Shown: piece after piece, positions 1 to 7,864 of the stretch
Numbering within the stretch: the first letter of the stretch is position 1
How the letters are laid out: each line of letters starts with the position of its first letter
From: CAZNKU01 sp045654805
GTDB lineage: Bacteria > Bacillota > Clostridia > Monoglobales > Firm-18
DNA: 64,000 nucleotides
Reading direction: 5' to 3'
Assembly (NCBI GenBank): GCA_045654805.1
Contig: JAZOOD010000067.1
Span: forward strand, 26,986-90,985
Made by a program: the position numbers and the translations under genes
Notes under the pieces: model-generated
What the model saw: the letters and a program-made list of their open reading frames with translations, nothing else
Told to the model about the DNA's origin: nothing
Database searches by the model: none

Positions 1-2
1 TT

Positions 3-1052
3 ATTATGATGACAGGTCTTCAAGGTGCAGGTAAAACTACTACATCAGGTAAGCTTGCAAAAATGTTTAAGGATAAAGGAAGAAGACCTTTACTTGTAGC
101 TTGTGACGTTTATCGTCCCGCAGCAATTCAACAGCTACAGGTTGTTGGAGGTAAGGTTGATGTTCCGGTCTTTACAATAGAAGGTAATAAAAATCCTGTT
201 GTTATTTCGACAAAGGCTATTGAACATGCTAAAAAATATGGTAATGATATAGTTATTATTGATACAGCCGGACGTCTTCACATAGATGAAGAACTTATGG
301 ATGAACTTCGTAATATTAAAAATAATATTACTGTTCATGAAACTTTACTTGTTGTTGATGCAATGACCGGTCAGGATGCAACACAAGTTGCAGACACCTT
401 TAATCAACAGCTTGAGATTGATGGTGTCATTTTATCAAAACTTGATGGTGATGCTCGTGGCGGTGCAGCTTTATCTGTACGCTGTGTTACTCAAAAACCT
501 ATTAAGTTTGTTTCAACTGGTGAAAAGTTTGATGATTTTGAACCTTTTTATCCGGATAGAATGGCTTCGAGAATTTTGGGTATGGGTGATGTACTCTCCC
601 TTATTGAAAAAGCCGAGCAGATGTTTGATGAAAATCAGGCAAAGGAATTAGAAGAAAAATTACGTAAACAACAATTTGACCTGGAAGATTTTCTTGAACA
701 GATGCAACAGGTTAAAAAAATGGGCCCTATCAAAAATTTGCTTGGTATGATGCCGGGTATTGATGCACGTGCTCTTGAAAATGCTGACATTGATGAACGC
801 AAGTTGGATAGGGTTGAGGCAATCATAAAGAGTATGACTAAAAAAGAACGTACAAATCCGTCTATTATAAATTCAAGCCGCAAGCGTAGAATTGCTTCCG
901 GTAGCGGTACAGATGTAGCACAGGTTAATGCATTGTTAAAACAGTTTGAACAGATGCAGAAGATGTTTAAACAGCTAAACAGTAAAGGCACTAAGAAAAT
1001 GATGAAAAAATTTAAAAATGGTCCAAGAGGAATGAAATTTCCTTTTGCATAA
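3..1052 (+). CDS. ffh: Signal recognition particle protein Ffh (5' truncated by window edge)
   Basis: This is the SRP GTPase that binds 4.5S RNA and signal peptides and delivers ribosomes to FtsY at the membrane. The frame is open from the first bases and begins just before the P-loop (GLQGAGKTTT), so the N-terminal four-helix domain and true start lie upstream of the window; the ATGs at 6 and 9 are internal. The G-domain motifs DTAGR (about residue 88 of the visible part) and SKLDGDARGG are present. The C-terminal M domain is Met-rich, with GPIKNLLGMMPG and a basic KMMKKF tail. It is followed after 34 bases by rpsP, the usual Firmicutes ffh-rpsP order. Identity is secure; only the 5' end is missing. 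Confidence 0.97.
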   Translation: MMMTGLQGAGKTTTSGKLAKMFKDKGRRPLLVACDVYRPAAIQQLQVVGGKVDVPVFTIEGNKNPVVISTKAIEHAKKYGNDIVIIDTAGRLHIDEELMDELRNIKNNITVHETLLVVDAMTGQDATQVADTFNQQLEIDGVILSKLDGDARGGAALSVRCVTQKPIKFVSTGEKFDDFEPFYPDRMASRILGMGDVLSLIEKAEQMFDENQAKELEEKLRKQQFDLEDFLEQMQQVKKMGPIKNLLGMMPGIDARALENADIDERKLDRVEAIIKSMTKKERTNPSIINSSRKRRIASGSGTDVAQVNALLKQFEQMQKMFKQLNSKGTKKMMKKFKNGPRGMKFPFA

Positions 1053-1086
1053 ATTGTAAGCAATCTTTTTAGGAGGTGAAATAGAG

Positions 1087-1326
1087 ATGGCAGTAAAGAT
1101 TCGTTTGAAGAGAATGGGTGCAAAGAAAGCTCCTTTCTACCGTGTAGTTGTAGCAGATTCAAGATATCCGCGTGATGGCAGATTTATCGAAGAAATCGGT
1201 ACTTACAATCCACTAACAGAGCCTGCATCAATCAATATTGATACAGAAAAAGCTCAGAAATGGATTAAAAATGGTGCTCAGCCAACAGATATCGTTAAGA
1301 AACTTCTTAAAGAAAGCGGTATGTAA
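1087..1326 (+). CDS. rpsP: 30S ribosomal protein S16
   Basis: Small-subunit ribosomal protein S16, 79 residues, close to the family's usual 75-90. The N-terminal motif AVKIRLKRMGAKKAPFYRVVVADSR and the following PRDGRFIEEIGTYNP are diagnostic. The ATG at 1087 has a good SD (AGGAGGTGA) about 8 bases upstream. It lies between ffh and khpA, as in most Firmicutes. A hairpin follows in the spacer to khpA. Confidence 0.97.
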   Translation: MAVKIRLKRMGAKKAPFYRVVVADSRYPRDGRFIEEIGTYNPLTEPASINIDTEKAQKWIKNGAQPTDIVKKLLKESGM

Positions 1327-1344
1327 TTGAAAAATTGGTGTGTA

Positions 1345-1385
1345 AATAGGCTCTAAATAACCTTGCTTATTCTATAGAGCCTATT
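1345..1385 (+). other. Intercistronic hairpin between rpsP and khpA
   Basis: A perfect 11-base inverted repeat (AATAGGCTCTA, 1345-1355, with TAGAGCCTATT, 1375-1385) is separated by a 19-base loop. No T-run follows, so it is not a classical terminator. It could be a processing or stability element that lets rpsP be expressed above khpA. The role is inferred. Confidence 0.5.
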
Positions 1386-1424
1386 AAAATGCCGATTGCA
1401 AGGCGGCGGAAAGGCTAATTTAAA

Positions 1425-1652
1425 ATGAAGGAATTATTAGAAACAATTGCTAAATCATTAGTGGACAACCCTGATGCAGTTAATGTAAACGTTGTTGAAA
1501 AAGAAGATATAATCGTTTTGGAATTGCATGTAGGTGAAGGTGATATGGGTAAGGTAATAGGCCGTCAGGGCAGAATTGCCAAAGCTATAAGAACTGTTAT
1601 CCGCAGTGCAACATCACAGTCACCTAAAAAGGTTGTTGTTGATATATTATAA
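1425..1652 (+). CDS. khpA: KH-domain RNA-binding protein KhpA
   Basis: Small single-KH-domain RNA-binding protein of 75 residues, the usual family size (YlqC/KhpA). The KH signature is GKVIGRQGRIAKAIRTVI at about residues 43-60, containing the GxxG loop (GRQG). In streptococci KhpA pairs with KhpB/EloR and affects cell elongation; that partner is not in this window. Its place between rpsP and rimM is conserved in Firmicutes. The ATG at 1425 is preceded by GGCGGAAAGG, a moderate SD. Confidence 0.93.
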   Translation: MKELLETIAKSLVDNPDAVNVNVVEKEDIIVLELHVGEGDMGKVIGRQGRIAKAIRTVIRSATSQSPKKVVVDIL

Positions 1653-1660
1653 TAAGTATT

Positions 1661-1687
1661 AGGGTGGGATTTATCCTCACCCTTTTG
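1661..1687 (+). terminator. Weak terminator/attenuator hairpin between khpA and rimM
   Basis: AGGGTG (1661-1666) pairs with CACCCT (1678-1683). The stem is extended by GGAT/ATCC with a one-base bulge, and only TTTTG follows. The short T-run suggests partial termination or attenuation inside the ribosomal operon rather than a full stop. Confidence 0.45.
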
Positions 1688-1723
1688 CTGCTTATTTTGG
1701 TATTTTAAGGAGGAATAGCTTTT

Positions 1724-2224
1724 ATGTCACAGATTGAAATTGGTAAAGTTATAAATACTCATGGGCTTAGAGGACATGTTAAAGTGGAACCATGGTGTGA
1801 CGGCATAGAAACCTTTGAATATCTTAAAAGAGTTTTTATTAATAAAACGGAGTATAGAATTGAAAGTGTAAAGCCTCAGAAAAATCTTTTTTTGCTAAAA
1901 CTCGCAGAAGTTAATTCTGTTGAAAATGCTGAAGCTTTAAAGGGTAAAATTATAAACGCTTTAGAAGAAGAAATGCCACCTCTTCCAGAGGGTGTATACT
2001 ATATCAGGGATATTATGGGTCTTTCAGTATATGAGGGTGAAAAGTTTATTGGTGAAATTACAGACTGGATAGAAACAGGATCAAATAATGTATATATTAT
2101 TAAAAGACCCCAAGGAAAAGATGTTTTGATTCCCGCAATAGATTCAGTAGTTTTGAAAATTGATATTGAAAACAAACGAATGTCTGTAAATATGTTGGAG
2201 GGACTGATGGAAGATGACGATTGA
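1724..2224 (+). CDS. rimM: Ribosome maturation factor RimM
   Basis: 16S rRNA processing factor that binds S19 in the 30S head during assembly. At 166 residues it matches the family. The N-terminal motif IGKVINTHGLRGHVKV is the RimM signature, and the PRC-barrel half contains YYIRDIMGLSVY and the NNVYIIKRPQGKDVLIPAI segment. The ATG at 1724 has an AAGGAGGA SD. The 3' end overlaps the start of trmD by 11 bases, implying coupled translation. Confidence 0.96.
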   Translation: MSQIEIGKVINTHGLRGHVKVEPWCDGIETFEYLKRVFINKTEYRIESVKPQKNLFLLKLAEVNSVENAEALKGKIINALEEEMPPLPEGVYYIRDIMGLSVYEGEKFIGEITDWIETGSNNVYIIKRPQGKDVLIPAIDSVVLKIDIENKRMSVNMLEGLMEDDD

Positions 2225-2906
2225 TATTCTTACATTATTTCCCGAAATGATGGAAACTGTTTTGTCAGAAAGTATTATTGGCAGGGCAAGAAAAGCAGGC
2301 ATTATTAATATAGACTGTACTAATATTCGAGATTATGCAGAAAATAAGCATAATCGTGTTGATGATTATCCATATGGCGGAGGCAATGGTATGGTTATGC
2401 AACCGGGTCCTATCTACAGAGCATATGAGTCAATAGCATCAAAATATGATGAAAAGCCGTATGTTGTGTATATGTCTCCTCAAGGAAGGGTGTTTAATCA
2501 ACAAATAGCAAAAGAGTATTTGAAAAAAAAGCACATTGTTATACTGTGCGGACATTACGAAGGTATTGACGAAAGAATTATCGAAGAAATTGTCGATGAG
2601 GAAATTTCTATTGGTGATTATGTACTTACTGGCGGAGAATTACCTGCACTTGTTATGTGTGATTGTATTAGCCGAATGGTGCCGGGTGTACTTTCTAATG
2701 AGGAATGTTTTTCTGATGAATCCCATTTTAATGGTAGACTAGAATATCCTCAATATACGCGTCCTCCTGTATTTATGGGACGCAGTGTACCAGAGGTATT
2801 ACTTAGCGGCCATCACGCAAATATTGAAAAATGGCGACAGGAACAATCCATCCTGAGAACAAGGAAGAAACGCCCGGATATGTTAAAGGGTGATACAGAT
2901 GAGTAA
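2214..2906 (+). CDS. trmD: tRNA (guanine-N1)-methyltransferase TrmD
   Basis: SPOUT-family enzyme that uses SAM to make m1G37 in tRNAs, preventing +1 frameshifting. The 230 residues start MTIDILTLFPEMM and include the NKHNRVDDYPYGGGNGMVM segment and the knot region (LCGHYEGIDERI, EISIGDYVLTGGELPA). It overlaps rimM at its 5' end and nadD by eight bases at its 3' end. The common downstream gene rplS is absent here. Confidence 0.97.
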   Translation: MTIDILTLFPEMMETVLSESIIGRARKAGIINIDCTNIRDYAENKHNRVDDYPYGGGNGMVMQPGPIYRAYESIASKYDEKPYVVYMSPQGRVFNQQIAKEYLKKKHIVILCGHYEGIDERIIEEIVDEEISIGDYVLTGGELPALVMCDCISRMVPGVLSNEECFSDESHFNGRLEYPQYTRPPVFMGRSVPEVLLSGHHANIEKWRQEQSILRTRKKRPDMLKGDTDE

Positions 2907-3495
2907 AATTGGTATTTTTGGTGGTTCGTTTAATCCTATACACAACGGACATATATATGTTGCTGAAAATGTTAAGAAAATGCTTGATTTGGATAAAATT
3001 ATTTTTATTCCTACAGGTATTGCACCTCATAAGGATAATAGCAATTTTGCTTCTAAAGAACATAGATATAATATGGTAAATCTGGCCGTTGAAGATAAGT
3101 TTGAGGTTTCGGATATTGAGGTTAAAACCGATAAGGTTTGTTATGCAGTTGATACTATGTCTGAAATAAAAAATATATATCCAAATGATGATTTGTACTA
3201 TATTATTGGTGCGGATTCTCTGGCTGATTTTATGACCTGGCGAGAACCTGTTAAGCTTTTTGAAATGCTAAATATTATAGTCGTTGACCGCGAAAATACA
3301 GATGTTGCAAAATATGCTGAAGAATATCGGAAAAAATATAATGCGAAAATTACTATCTGTCATATTAAAAAATATGATGTTTCATCCACAGAAATTAGAG
3401 AAATGATAAAGAAGACGGGAAGGTGCAAAAAATTTGTACCTCCTAAAATAGAGGAATATATTATTAAACACAAGTTATACACGGAGGAAAAATAA
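2899..3495 (+). CDS. nadD: Nicotinate-nucleotide adenylyltransferase
   Basis: Adenylates nicotinate mononucleotide in NAD biosynthesis. The N-terminal GIFGGSFNPIHNGH contains the nucleotidyltransferase HxGH-type motif, and the C-terminal SSTEIREMI is the ISSTxIR signature. I choose the ATG at 2899, about 8 bases after AAAGGG, rather than the upstream GTG at 2890; this gives 198 residues. It overlaps the 3' end of trmD and is followed directly by yqeK, its usual Firmicutes partner. Confidence 0.95.
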   Translation: MSKIGIFGGSFNPIHNGHIYVAENVKKMLDLDKIIFIPTGIAPHKDNSNFASKEHRYNMVNLAVEDKFEVSDIEVKTDKVCYAVDTMSEIKNIYPNDDLYYIIGADSLADFMTWREPVKLFEMLNIIVVDRENTDVAKYAEEYRKKYNAKITICHIKKYDVSSTEIREMIKKTGRCKKFVPPKIEEYIIKHKLYTEEK

Positions 3496-4068
3496 GTGAA
3501 TATTGCAGAAATAGAGCAGTGTATAAAGAAAATGACAAAGAAGTCACGATTTAATCATAGTAAAGGTGTTCAATATATGGCAGGTGAGCTTGCCAGACAT
3601 TATGGATTAGATGTTGAAAAAGCTGAACTTACAGGTTTAATGCATGATTGTGTTAAAAACTTGCCTGTTGAAGAAATGTTCAGGTTATGTGATGAATTAG
3701 GTTGTGAACTTGATGAGGTTACTAAAAGAGAAACAAAGCTTATTCACGCACCACTCGGAGCTTATTATGTAAAAAAAATTTTTGGCGTAGATGATGATGA
3801 AATTTTTAATTCAATATATTATCATACAACCGCAAAGGCCGATATGACTTTGTTTGAAAAAGTTATATACCTTGCCGATGTCGTTGAGCCAAACAGAAAA
3901 TATGACGTGGTTGACGAAATGCGTCAATTGGCATTTGAAAACGTTGACCTTGCAATGCTTAAAATTCTGGATTATAACATTACCAAACAAGTAAATGCAG
4001 GGAAGATGTTACATAGCGAAACTATTAATGCAAGAAATTATCTTATTGCAAAAGGGGTAAATATATGA
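3496..4068 (+). CDS. yqeK: HD-domain hydrolase YqeK (Ap4A-hydrolase type)
   Basis: HD-superfamily metal-dependent phosphohydrolase. Family members hydrolyse diadenosine tetraphosphate symmetrically to ADP. The HD motif is in GLMHDCVKNL at about residue 50, with further metal-ligand candidates in HAPLGAYYV and YHTTAKADM. The start is GTG at 3496, directly after the nadD stop and behind a GGAGG SD at 3485-3489. The TGA stop overlaps the rsfS ATG (ATGA). The nadD-yqeK-rsfS order is typical of Firmicutes. Confidence 0.92.
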   Translation: MNIAEIEQCIKKMTKKSRFNHSKGVQYMAGELARHYGLDVEKAELTGLMHDCVKNLPVEEMFRLCDELGCELDEVTKRETKLIHAPLGAYYVKKIFGVDDDEIFNSIYYHTTAKADMTLFEKVIYLADVVEPNRKYDVVDEMRQLAFENVDLAMLKILDYNITKQVNAGKMLHSETINARNYLIAKGVNI

Positions 4069-4421
4069 GTAAAGAATTAGTTAGAAAAATTGTTAAAGCA
4101 CTTGATGATAAAAAGGCTATTAAAATTGAAGTTATTGATATTCAGGAACTTAGTCAGATTGCAGATTACTTTGTTGTATGCACCGGTTCATCTACTACAC
4201 AGGTGAAGGCACTTGCTGACGAAGTGGAATTTCAACTTGGCAGTGATATAGAACATGAGGTTGGATATCATAAAGAAGGATATGGCTCTGCAGAATGGAT
4301 ATTATTGGATTATAAAGATGTTATCGTCCATATTTTCTGTGGTGAAACTCGTGATTTTTATAATCTTGAACACCTATGGTCAGACGGTAAAGAAGTAGAT
4401 ATAAACGAATTTTTGGACTAA
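4065..4421 (+). CDS. rsfS: Ribosomal silencing factor RsfS
   Basis: Binds ribosomal protein uL14 and blocks 30S-50S joining when nutrients are low. At 118 residues it is family-typical, with IADYFVVCTGSSTTQVKALADEV, HEVGYHKEGYGSAEWILLDYKDVIVHIF and a YNLEHLWSDG tail, all hallmark segments. It is translationally coupled to yqeK through a four-base overlap and lies 15 bases upstream of leuS. Confidence 0.96.
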   Translation: MSKELVRKIVKALDDKKAIKIEVIDIQELSQIADYFVVCTGSSTTQVKALADEVEFQLGSDIEHEVGYHKEGYGSAEWILLDYKDVIVHIFCGETRDFYNLEHLWSDGKEVDINEFLD

Positions 4422-4436
4422 TTGGAGGTAATATAT

Positions 4437-6854
4437 ATGAGCAATTACGATTTTAAATCCATTGAAAAGAAATGGCAACAATACTGGGATGATAATAAGA
4501 CTTTTGAAGCTTCAAATATTGATAAATCAAAGCCTAAATTTTATGGTCTGGTAGAATTTCCTTATCCGTCAGGACATGGTTTGCACGTTGGTCACCCAAG
4601 AGGCTATACTGCAATAGATATTATTACACGTAAAAAACGTCTTGAAGGATATAATGTATTGTTTCCTATGGGGTGGGATGCATTCGGTTTGCCAACTGAA
4701 AACTTTGCTATTAAAAACAACATTCATCCTGCAGTAGTTACAAAGAACAATATTGAAAACTTTAAAAGACAGCTTAAAATGCTTGGCTTTGGTTTTGACT
4801 GGTCAAGGGAAGTAAATACTACTGACCCTAATTACTATAAGTGGACACAGTGGATTTTTCTTAAATTGTTTGAAAAAGGTCTTGCTTATAAAACAAAGAT
4901 GCCAATAAACTTCTGTACAGGATGTAAGGTTGGACTTGCAAATGAAGAAGTTGTAAACGGTGTTTGTGAACGTTGTGGCAGTGAGGTTGTTCAAAAGGAA
5001 AAAAGCCAGTGGATGCTTAAAATTACTGAGTATGCACAACGCCTTATAGATGATCTTGATGACCTTGATTATATTGAACGTGTTAAAGTTCAGCAGAAAA
5101 ACTGGATTGGTAGAAGTGAGGGTGCTGAAGTAGACTTTAAAATCAAGGGTACAGATGATAAAGTCAGAGTCTATACAACACGTCCCGACACTTTATTTGG
5201 TGCTACATATATGGTACTTGCACCTGAACATCCTTATGTAGAAAAGTATAAGGATATGATTGAAAATTATGATGAAGTTGAAGCATATAAACTTGCTGCA
5301 TCTAAAAAAAGCGATTTTGAAAGAGCGGAGCTTGATAAAGAAAAAACAGGTGTTATGCTTAAAGGTATCATAGCTATCGACCCTGTAAATAATGCTGAAA
5401 TTCCAATTTGGATTTCGGATTATGTACTTGTTACTTATGGTACAGGTGCTATTATGGCTGTTCCTGCTCATGATACACGTGACTGGGAATTTGCTAAAAA
5501 ATTTAATATGCCTATTATTGAAGTTGTGGCAGGCGGCGAAGATGTTCAAAAAGAGGCTTTTACCGATGTTGCAACAGGTGTTATGGTTAATTCTGGATTC
5601 CTTACAGGTATGCAGGTTGAAGATGCTAAAAAGGCTATTATAGATTTTCTTGAAAAAGAAGGTATTGGTACACGCAAAGTTAACTATAAATTACGTGACT
5701 GGGTATTCTCACGTCAACGTTATTGGGGAGAACCTATTCCATTGGTTAACTGTCCTAAATGCGGATGGGTAGCATTACCGGAAAGCGAATTACCTTTACA
5801 GTTACCTGATACTGAAAATTTCGAACCCGGCGAATCGGGAGAATCTCCATTAATTAAAATCAGAGATTGGGTTGAAACTGCTTGTCCTAAGTGTGGTGGC
5901 AAGGCTGAGAGAGAAACTGATACAATGCCACAGTGGGCAGGTTCTTCCTGGTATTTCTTAAGATATATTGATCCTAACAATACCGACTTTATGGCAGGTA
6001 TGGAAGAACTTAAGTATTGGTTGCCGATAGATTGGTATAACGGTGGTATGGAACATACAACACTTCACTTGTTGTATTCAAGATTCTGGCACAAATTCCT
6101 TTATGATATTGGTGCAGTTCCTACAAAAGAACCTTATCAGAAGAGAACTTCTCACGGTATGATTTTGGGTGAAAATGGCGAAAAAATGTCAAAATCAAGA
6201 GGTAATGTAATTAATCCTGATGATGTTGTTAACGAATATGGTGCAGATACATTTAGAACATACGAAATGTTTATTGGTGCTTTTGACCAGGCAACACCTT
6301 GGTCTATGAATGGCGTTAAGGGGTGCTATAAATTCCTTGAAAGGGTATGGAATTTGCAAAATATTTTAGTTGATGGTGATGAATATTCTAGAGAATTGGA
6401 AAGTGCGTTCCATAAAACAATTAAAAAAGTAACCGATGACTACAATAGAATGAAATTTAATACTGCTATTGCAGCATTAATGGCTTTGATTAACGATATA
6501 TTAAAAGTTGGTAAAATAAATAAAGCTGAATTTAAAACATTTATTACTTTGTTAAATCCTACGGCTCCTCATATAACAGAGGAACTTTGGCAGATTGCCG
6601 GTTTTGAAGGAGCGCTGTCTGATACACTATGGCCACAGTATGATGAGGCAAAGACTATTGATGATGAAATTGAGATTGTTGCACAGATTAATGGTAAGGT
6701 AAAATGTAAACTTGTGGTAGGTGCTGAAGAAGCAGAAGATTCAATTAAGGAAAAAGCTTTGGCAGATCCTAAAATTGCAGAAGCTGTTGCAGGCAAAAGT
6801 GTTGTTAAAGTTATTGTTATTCCAAAACGACTAATAAATATTGTTGTAAAATAA
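4437..6854 (+). CDS. leuS: Leucyl-tRNA synthetase
   Basis: Class I synthetase charging tRNA-Leu, 805 residues from the chosen ATG at 4437, which sits behind GGAGG; the upstream in-frame TTG at 4422 overlaps the SD context and is unlikely. The ATP-binding HIGH variant is HVGH in PYPSGHGLHVGHPRGY, and the KMSKS loop is intact (GEKMSKSRGN). The CP1 editing domain (TTRPDTLFGATYMVLAPEHP) and a zinc-binding Cys cluster (NCPKCGW, ACPKCGG) are visible. No T-box leader precedes it, so it probably depends on the operon's transcription. A stem-loop follows. Confidence 0.97.
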   Translation: MSNYDFKSIEKKWQQYWDDNKTFEASNIDKSKPKFYGLVEFPYPSGHGLHVGHPRGYTAIDIITRKKRLEGYNVLFPMGWDAFGLPTENFAIKNNIHPAVVTKNNIENFKRQLKMLGFGFDWSREVNTTDPNYYKWTQWIFLKLFEKGLAYKTKMPINFCTGCKVGLANEEVVNGVCERCGSEVVQKEKSQWMLKITEYAQRLIDDLDDLDYIERVKVQQKNWIGRSEGAEVDFKIKGTDDKVRVYTTRPDTLFGATYMVLAPEHPYVEKYKDMIENYDEVEAYKLAASKKSDFERAELDKEKTGVMLKGIIAIDPVNNAEIPIWISDYVLVTYGTGAIMAVPAHDTRDWEFAKKFNMPIIEVVAGGEDVQKEAFTDVATGVMVNSGFLTGMQVEDAKKAIIDFLEKEGIGTRKVNYKLRDWVFSRQRYWGEPIPLVNCPKCGWVALPESELPLQLPDTENFEPGESGESPLIKIRDWVETACPKCGGKAERETDTMPQWAGSSWYFLRYIDPNNTDFMAGMEELKYWLPIDWYNGGMEHTTLHLLYSRFWHKFLYDIGAVPTKEPYQKRTSHGMILGENGEKMSKSRGNVINPDDVVNEYGADTFRTYEMFIGAFDQATPWSMNGVKGCYKFLERVWNLQNILVDGDEYSRELESAFHKTIKKVTDDYNRMKFNTAIAALMALINDILKVGKINKAEFKTFITLLNPTAPHITEELWQIAGFEGALSDTLWPQYDEAKTIDDEIEIVAQINGKVKCKLVVGAEEAEDSIKEKALADPKIAEAVAGKSVVKVIVIPKRLINIVVK

Positions 6855-6864
6855 ATTATAATAT

Positions 6865-6891
6865 AAGGAAAGTCCGTTGTCGACTTTCCTT
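6865..6891 (+). terminator. Hairpin after leuS
   Basis: A perfect 10-bp stem (AAGGAAAGTC with GACTTTCCTT) has a 7-base loop, followed by the mixed run AATTATTGTT. The weak T-tail suggests partial termination before rsmI, whose SD starts about 13 bases further on. Confidence 0.6.
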
Positions 6892-6915
6892 AATTATTGT
6901 TATCAGGAGGTATTT

Positions 6916-7728
6916 ATGTTATATTTAGTTGGTACTCCCATAGGAAATTTTAATGATATGACATATAGAGCGGTTGAAACTTTAAAAAATGTAGATTTAA
7001 TTGCTGCTGAGGATACTCGTAATACCCTGAATTTACTTAATCACTTTGATATAAAAACAAAACTGACAAGCTATCATGAACATAATAAAGTATCCAAAGG
7101 GCAACAACTCCTTGAACTTTTGATAGAGGGTAAGGACATTGCCGTTGTTACCGATGCAGGTATGCCAGCAATTAGTGACCCGGGTGAGGATATTGTTAAA
7201 TTGTGTATAGAAAATAACATTAAGATTACAACTATTCCCGGACCTACTGCATTTGTTTCAGCTTTAGTTATGTCAGGGTTGCCGAGTAAGGGTGTTATCT
7301 TTGAAGGATTCTTGTCTGCAAAAAATTCCGAAAGGGAAAAAAGACTTGTTGAGTTAAGGGATTATAGAGAAACTATTATTTTTTATGAAGCTCCTCATAA
7401 ACTGTTGCGTACCTTAGAACATATAAAAAATATTTTTGGTGACAGAAATTTATCAGTAAGTCGTGAAATTACAAAGAAATTCGAGGAAACTGTACGAGGT
7501 AAAATAAGTGAAGTTGTAGAACACTTTACTAAAAATATTCCTAAGGGAGAATTTGTTTTAGTTGTAAGCGGGGCAGAAGAAAAAGAAGAAGTTTACATAA
7601 TTTCTGTAACACAACATGTTGATGAATTAATATCTCAGGGAATGGACAAAAAAACCGCAATAGCAGAGGTAGCTAAATTACGCAAAATACCTAAGAGAAA
7701 TGTTTATAATGAGTATGAAAATAGATAG
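6916..7728 (+). CDS. rsmI: 16S rRNA 2'-O-ribose C1402 methyltransferase RsmI
   Basis: Tetrapyrrole-methylase-fold enzyme that methylates the 2'-OH of C1402 in 16S rRNA. Motifs: LYLVGTPIGNFNDMTYRA at the N-terminus, AEDTRNT, VVTDAGMPAISDPG and IPGPTAFVSALVMSGLP. I choose the ATG at 6916 behind CAGGAGG, giving 270 residues; the longer in-frame extension starts inside the preceding hairpin. No gene follows on this strand until a new promoter at 7791. Confidence 0.95.
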   Translation: MLYLVGTPIGNFNDMTYRAVETLKNVDLIAAEDTRNTLNLLNHFDIKTKLTSYHEHNKVSKGQQLLELLIEGKDIAVVTDAGMPAISDPGEDIVKLCIENNIKITTIPGPTAFVSALVMSGLPSKGVIFEGFLSAKNSEREKRLVELRDYRETIIFYEAPHKLLRTLEHIKNIFGDRNLSVSREITKKFEETVRGKISEVVEHFTKNIPKGEFVLVVSGAEEKEEVYIISVTQHVDELISQGMDKKTAIAEVAKLRKIPKRNVYNEYENR

Positions 7729-7754
7729 GTTTATAATTGTAAATAAAGTATTAA

Positions 7755-7802
7755 TGTTACAAGAATGTTACACGAATGTTACAATTTGACTTGACATGTT
7801 AC
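7755..7802 (+). promoter_or_regulatory. Phased WalR (YycF)-type boxes: four TGTTAC hexamers
   Basis: The hexamer TGTTAC occurs at 7755, 7766 and 7777, each separated by exactly 5 bases (11-bp period), and again at 7797 inside the promoter spacer. TGTWAH-N5-TGTWAH is the published WalR recognition pattern of low-GC Gram-positives, and all three upstream copies match it. The site precedes an NlpC/P60 hydrolase, the classical WalR target class. No walRK genes are in the window, so the regulator itself is inferred. Confidence 0.7.
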
Positions 7803-7819
7803 ACAAGATATGGTATAAT
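7791..7819 (+). promoter_or_regulatory. Consensus sigma-A promoter for the NlpC/P60 gene
   Basis: TTGACA (7791-7796) and TATAAT (7814-7819) with a 17-base spacer are a full consensus match. Transcription would start around 7826, which excludes the longer reading frame beginning at 7796 and supports the GTG start at 7865. Confidence 0.9.
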
Positions 7820-7864
7820 GACACTCGTAATGTAAAAACAAAAGAGAAAGATTGGAGTGATTCA

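Noticed and set aside
4381..4440. T-box leader for leuS
   Set aside because: Only 15 bases separate rsfS and leuS; no room for a T-box. The cysE/cysS upstream region also shows none.
7751..7803. TGTTAC copies as a simple tandem repeat or CRISPR-like array
   Set aside because: Units are only 6 bp with 5-bp spacers and stop at the promoter; a regulator-binding array explains phase and position better.
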